NCBI RefSeq assembly: GCF_014851395.1
Contig: NW_024042261.1
Location: 35,055,942 to 35,119,941, forward strand
Source: Micropterus salmoides
Lineage: Eukaryota; Chordata; Actinopteri; Centrarchiformes; Centrarchidae
Length of the DNA stretch: 64,000 bases
Direction of reading: 5' to 3'
Within the stretch, counting starts at the first letter, position 1. Each line of letters begins with the position of its first letter. The notes beneath the pieces are model-generated. The model was not told the DNA's origin, ran no database searches, and saw only the letters and a program-made list of their open reading frames with translations. Of the stretch, positions 60,041 to 64,000 are shown piece by piece. A program made the translations under genes and the position numbers.

Positions 60041-60162
60041 ATCCAACGAAGGTTAAAGTCAAGGGCAACTTCTTCTGAAGAAGTCCTTTGGATGAGGGAC
60101 GAAACGTCTTCCAGTATCTTCAACCAAGTCCAGTTGCCCTTGACTTCAACCTTTGTTGGATA
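60041..60162. repeat. Inverted repeat with conserved dispersed core
   Basis: Arms 60041-60070 (ATCCAACGAAGGTTAAAGTC...) and 60132-60162 (AGTTGCCCTTGACTTCAACC...) are about 30 bases each with few mismatches, around a 61-bp core containing GGATGAGGGACGAAACGTC. The sequence resembles a dispersed teleost repeat. Confidence 0.7.
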
Positions 60163-60477
60163 ACTATGACCTGGATGACTGAGAAAATTCATAGAAAATA
60201 GAGGAACTAGAGCTTCTTCGCTGCCGGCGCCGCTGCATGATGTATCTCAGGCTGAATGAGGACCCTGGCCAGGTAAATAGTGGGGGAAAGTAACTAAGAA
60301 AACATTACATTTTATATGTATTTAGGCACTATAGGCTTCCTAAAGCTAACAGTGATGTAAACCACATTGCCATTTCACTTTAACAACATAATTTTATATT
60401 TAAAGAAAACCTAACCTTTACTTTAATATTAAAATATTGACACTTTGTCATTGATCAGCTAAAGCAAGTTGAATAGA

Positions 60478-60959
60478 AAGATGTCCGCATCAAGCCACCG
60501 AGCGGCCCTGATGGTCAGTGCTACAGGAACAGGAAACTGTTTTCATCCATCATCCTGCAGGCTGACTGTGGCCGCTTCATTGACTCCAAAGTGCTCCGCT
60601 ACAGCCCACTGTACAGGAGCTCACTCTACCCTCCTCCAGGGCATTTCATCCTTGCAGACAGAGGGTACCCATGCCTCCAACACCCACTCCCCCTCATCAC
60701 TCCCCACAAGAGGCCAATACAAGGTGTGGGAGCCCAACGCTTCAACAGCCATCACTCCAGGGTACGCTTCATTATAAAGCGTGCTTTTGGGATGATGAAG
60801 ACCAGGTTCCGGGCCATCTTTCTGCAAGCACGAGGTGCACAGCGGAGAGACACGCATCCACACCTGCAACACACTCTGGAGACCACACCAGATGATGTCC
60901 TGCTGACAGAAGACACCAGGGTCTCCCTGCTCAGCAGAATAAATGTTGTAAATAGTTAA
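60478..60959 (+). pseudogene. PIF-Harbinger transposase fragment (HARBI1-like), inactive
   Basis: One open frame from KDVRIKPPSGPDGQCYRNRK through FIDSKVLRYSPLYR, GHFILADRGYPCLQHPL and IIKRAFGMMKTRFRAI to a TAA at 60957-60959. It is the C-terminal half of a Harbinger DDE transposase. The Asp in ILADRGYP is kept, but the Glu expected in the IIERAFG motif is Lys. A block around the first conserved Asp is deleted, between LQADC and GRFIDSKVL. The N-terminal half was not found. It faces a Myb/SANT-like ORF, the usual partner gene of these elements. Confidence 0.8.
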
Positions 60960-61051
60960 AGACCACAGAAAATAAAATCATTTATTTAACAAATATTTTA
61001 TTTTATTTAATTGATTTTAATTATATATAATTAATAATTAAGGATTATTTT

Positions 61052-61983
61052 TCAGAAAGTCTCTAGTAGAGAGAACAGCCTGTCCATCCTCTCTCTGCTC
61101 TCCTCTGCCGCTCTCTGCAACCTCATGTCTTCCTTGAGAAGCTGAAGCAGCTCATCCTTTCTGTCCCTCTTTCTCGGCTGGCTCTCCTCCTCTTCCTCCT
61201 CCTGGTCACCCACTGCAGTACTTGGCCCTGGTGTGTCCTCAGGGAGAGAGGCAATTACGACAGGTGGGGTGGTGGAATGCCTAAGTCCCAACACCTCCTC
61301 CATGAGGACAAACCAGGGCCAAGTTGCAGCAGTGGGCTTCCCCCCTACACCCTCTCCGGACCCTGGACACTTGCAATCCTAAGGCACAGGAAATCAATCA
61401 TGGTAAATAACAACAGCAGAAAAACAAATTTCAGCAACTGTGTTTATTGTGCATGACTAAAATGAAAATACAACGTACAAGGTAAATGTATGTATAAAAC
61501 AGGGTTGTAAGATGAATGCAGTTTGTAGTTCCCTTTATGCTACACAGTGAACGATTTATACAAAAATAAAAACAAATTTCAAATCACGCATACATACTTT
61601 TTTTCTTTAATTGTCCCACTTTTTTGCTTGGAGGGAAGTCACCTTCCCCCACAGGCCCATTTTCTCCAAAATTGTCCTAATCACAGAGAAACAACAAATG
61701 GTAATTTTGTGAAGACTGGAAAAGGTGACAGGGCAGGACAGAGACACAAAAACACAACAAAGGGCTGCCCCATCTACTAGTTGTCTTATTGTTAAATGCT
61801 TTGTATAGGATGGGGGCTCATTTAACTGTAACTTCAAGTACAAGATGATTAAATGCAGATATTACAAAAGGGTTATTGATACATTAATTACCTCCAAGCC
61901 ACGTTGGCAGAAAATTTTGCCCCGGTGAAGAGGTGGTCTCTACCCCCTCAATTTAATAAACAGGGCAGTTTGCTCCTTGCTCC
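61052..61983 (-). pseudogene. Harbinger Myb/SANT-like DNA-binding ORF, three exons, frameshifted
   Basis: Minus-strand exons: 61983-61892 (QTALFIKLRG, a small frameshift, then DHLFTGAKFSANVAW), 61676-61598 (TILEKMGLWGKVTSLQAKKW, a 1-bp loss before the donor) and 61378-61052 (DCKCPGSGEGVGGKPTAATW through an acidic EEEEEE stretch and an ERMDRLFSLLETF end). Splice sites are visible at each border. This is the trihelix/Myb-like accessory protein that carries Harbinger transposase to the nucleus and to DNA. Frame breaks make it nonfunctional. Confidence 0.75.
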
Positions 61984-62652
61984 CTAAAACAAGACGACAT
62001 GTTCAAGTAAGTTTTTTGCTTCACATCACCAAATAGTAACCAGCATAAATCGTAAAATAACCTAGTTACGTTAACAGTGTACTATATCCCAAGGTTTTTG
62101 TAACAGTTACTAACGTTAACGGTCTGAAAACCAAGCAGGGTTCACAACCCGTCTAACGTTAAGTTAGTCTAACGTTACGTGGTACTTTTATGTACATAAT
62201 ATGAAGTATAAGTGATGTATAATATTGTGACATCTCGGTAAGACGCAGGTCTGACTCTGAACCGCTTTGATTTTAAGTAAAGACGTTAAAGGCTTTATTT
62301 TTGAGGATGTAACTTGCCCAGCCAAGTTGCATTTAACGTCAACGTTTGCACATCAATAACCTCAGGTAATGTTAGCTGGCCAGTTAATCACTCATGTTAA
62401 CTTATTCCACAATACTCTTTAGACGACACATTGCGCTTTTATGCCTCGTTATATTTACATTCGTGTAGTTGGCTTTTGAAGTGAGTTGAAATCCAATACT
62501 TACATTTATAGGTAAAATCCGGGGGGGCTCAACTCCATAGCCACAGCTGATGCCATTATTTACGCTGGGACAATCAACCGGCGCACAATGAATCTCGGCG
62601 TACCTGGGGCTGTGAAGGATCCAGCTGTTTGATCCTCCAAACGGAGGAAAAG

Positions 62653-62734
62653 AAGGCTGCATTTGAAGAAGCCTTCGAAATGGGACAGCCTAGTCGCATC
62701 GACTGTGATGTATTTGGTCTTCAAATGCAGCCTT
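62653..62734. repeat. 17-bp perfect inverted repeat
   Basis: AAGGCTGCATTTGAAGA (62653-62669) and TCTTCAAATGCAGCCTT (62718-62734) around a 48-bp loop. Likely part of the flank or end of the Harbinger-related element. Confidence 0.85.
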
Positions 62735-62886
62735 CGAAGGATGCGGTACCTGGATTGAGACACAGCTCTAATATATCCATGAGACCTGTACATAGACTTA
62801 ACCCACCCAAATGTTCCAGTATTTCAAGAGCTTCTCTCAGATTACATGCTGCATATAGTACCATGTCGCCTCAACACTGTGATACC

Positions 62887-63110
62887 TTTAAAGAGGTCGT
62901 ATTATGCTTTTCCCCTCTCCTTCATTGACATATCTTTTGTGTGCACCATGTTGCTGATTGTGCTGCCTTAGGCTCCATCCACACTACTCCGTTTTTGTTT
63001 AAAAATGGATTTTTAAAACCAATACGATCTACGTCCACACCAGCGTTTTAGCTGCGTCTATATTAAAACGACTGAAAACACACATCTAGTGGCCGTTGAT
63101 GTACACTGGG
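62887..63110. repeat. MITE fragments
   Basis: AAAGAGGTCGTATTATGC (start of the MITE also seen near 7245), followed from 62970 by CTCCATCCACACTACTCCG and further 'ACGTCCACACCAGCG' sequence typical of another common fish DNA-transposon remnant. Confidence 0.45.
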
Positions 63111-63499
63111 GGCATGTGCGTTCCGGTGTAAGCATGAAGCAGATTGTCTATTCTGTAGTTACAGAATATTTGGCGAAAGAATAAAGAAATACAGACGAAC
63201 CACACCAGATTTTTTTTTGCATGGACCAACAACGAGCTGGGACTGTTACTGAATGCAACAAGGGAGTCAAAAGAGACAGTGGTGGTGGAAAACAGACTGG
63301 AAGTTGTCGCAAAGTAAGCGGCGACATGCACAGTAGCTACAAGTGTAGGCTATGAGTGTTATTTGCACGGTACAAAATACTGAAATAAAAATACTAAAAT
63401 CAAAAACCTGGGCTGAAATAAGGGTTTGCTCTCTTCAAACTGAACATTAAGCTGTTTCTGGGTTTTGATCAGCCCAAAAGGACGCATGTCACTACATCA

Positions 63500-63735
63500 C
63501 TGACTACCCATGGCCTCCCGAATCAAATTCAAGTCACTAATGCTTGCATACAGAGCTACTACTGGGTCTGCACCCAATCTACCTAAACTCCATAATACAA
63601 GTTTACATTCCTTCTCTTCTCGGCCACTACGCTTCTCCAACGAATGCCGTCTGCCTCTGCCATCCCTACACACAAAGCAATCTCAATCCTGGCTGTTCTC
63701 TTGTAGTAGTACAAGTATCAAAAGTCAAATGGCAT
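63500..63735 (+). mobile_element. LINE reverse-transcriptase C-terminal fragment
   Basis: SRIKFKSLMLAYRATTGSAP, SRPLRFSNECRL and, in a neighbouring frame, a SWLFSCS-like motif match the C-terminal region of a fish LINE ORF2. It is followed without gap by the dispersed repeat at 63740. Confidence 0.65.
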
Positions 63736-63739
63736 ACAA

Positions 63740-63945
63740 GTCTCAACGATGTCTGCCTGAGATGTAGCTACGTCAGCATTAAATGTTTCGCTCGGAAATA
63801 GCAGCCAGCTGCAGTAGTGTGTTTACAGCAAACAGCTAATGGAGTTAAGCGAAATACTGGGTCCTGAATTGTTGTTTTAAGTTTTCATCAGTCAGAAAGT
63901 TTTTACACAGAGTCGAAGTCGGTCTCCTCTTCACCAAAACAAGCG
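63740..63945 (+). repeat. Dispersed repeat shared with the flot2 intron copy
   Basis: GATGTCTGCCTGAGATGTAG, GCTCGGAAATAGCA, GTGTTTACAGCAAACAGCTA and ATACTGGGTCCTG recur in reverse complement at 36385-36565. No ORF; terminal repeats not resolved. Confidence 0.7.
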
Positions 63946-64000
63946 GAACAGCTGATCACAGCAGGTAATAAAGCTCATTACACGTTCCTCTGACGCTCAG

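Noticed and set aside
60085..60110. Hammerhead ribozyme candidate
   Set aside because: The CTGATGA box reads TGGATGA, so two invariant core positions are wrong and no proper stem II was seen.
1..64000. CRISPR arrays, operons, plasmid or phage features
   Set aside because: No spaced palindromic arrays or clustered prokaryotic ORFs; exon-intron structure is clearly vertebrate.

Overview
This is a nuclear genomic window from a ray-finned fish, probably a percomorph teleost. Genes carry many GT-AG introns, 3'UTRs are long, there are no operons or prokaryotic signals, and the introns hold typical teleost mobile DNA (Tc1/mariner, hAT-like and other MITEs, PIF-Harbinger, LINE tails, a tRNA-type SINE). 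Species cannot be named from the sequence alone.

Layout. (1) 318-5207 (+): last seven coding exons of an SLC35F2-type transporter; its first exon(s) lie left of the window. (2) 6611-14240 (-): a complete RHBDD1/RHBDL4 gene (copy A; ER rhomboid protease with catalytic Ser and His, UIM and VCP-binding tail), convergent with SLC35F2. (3) About 17570-25300: a second copy of the block about 4793-15650. It holds an orphan SLC35F2 last exon and RHBDD1 copy B. Copy B has a 1-bp frameshift in exon 2, and its 3' end is replaced by the tail of a LINE encoding a C2H2-like finger. The right parts of the two blocks (exons 1-4 and the 5'UTR) are nearly identical, while the left parts are clearly diverged, which suggests gene conversion. 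(4) 26616-37692 (+): complete flot2 (11 coding exons, 428 aa) behind a GC-rich promoter. (5) About 41000-49835 (+): fam222b, with a noncoding first exon, a small start-codon exon and a 2-kb glutamine-rich exon; 695 aa and a long 3'UTR. (6) 52669-56495: wreck of a repeat-like gene of a fish multicopy family that I recognise as DUF6729-type, with frameshifts, a missing core and one segment on the opposite strand. (7) 60478-61983: dead PIF-Harbinger element with convergent transposase (+) and Myb/SANT-like (-) ORFs. (8) 62000-64000: MITE and LINE debris and a dispersed repeat also present inverted in a flot2 intron.

The host genes are functionally unrelated: a membrane transporter, an ER quality-control protease, a membrane-raft scaffold and a nuclear protein of unknown role. 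FLOT2 and FAM222B also lie near each other on human chromosome 17q11.2, so that pair looks like conserved synteny. The most interesting parts are the SLC35F2/RHBDD1 tandem duplication with its chimeric second copy, and the scrambled DUF6729-type locus. I saw no CRISPR array, rRNA or convincing tRNA gene.
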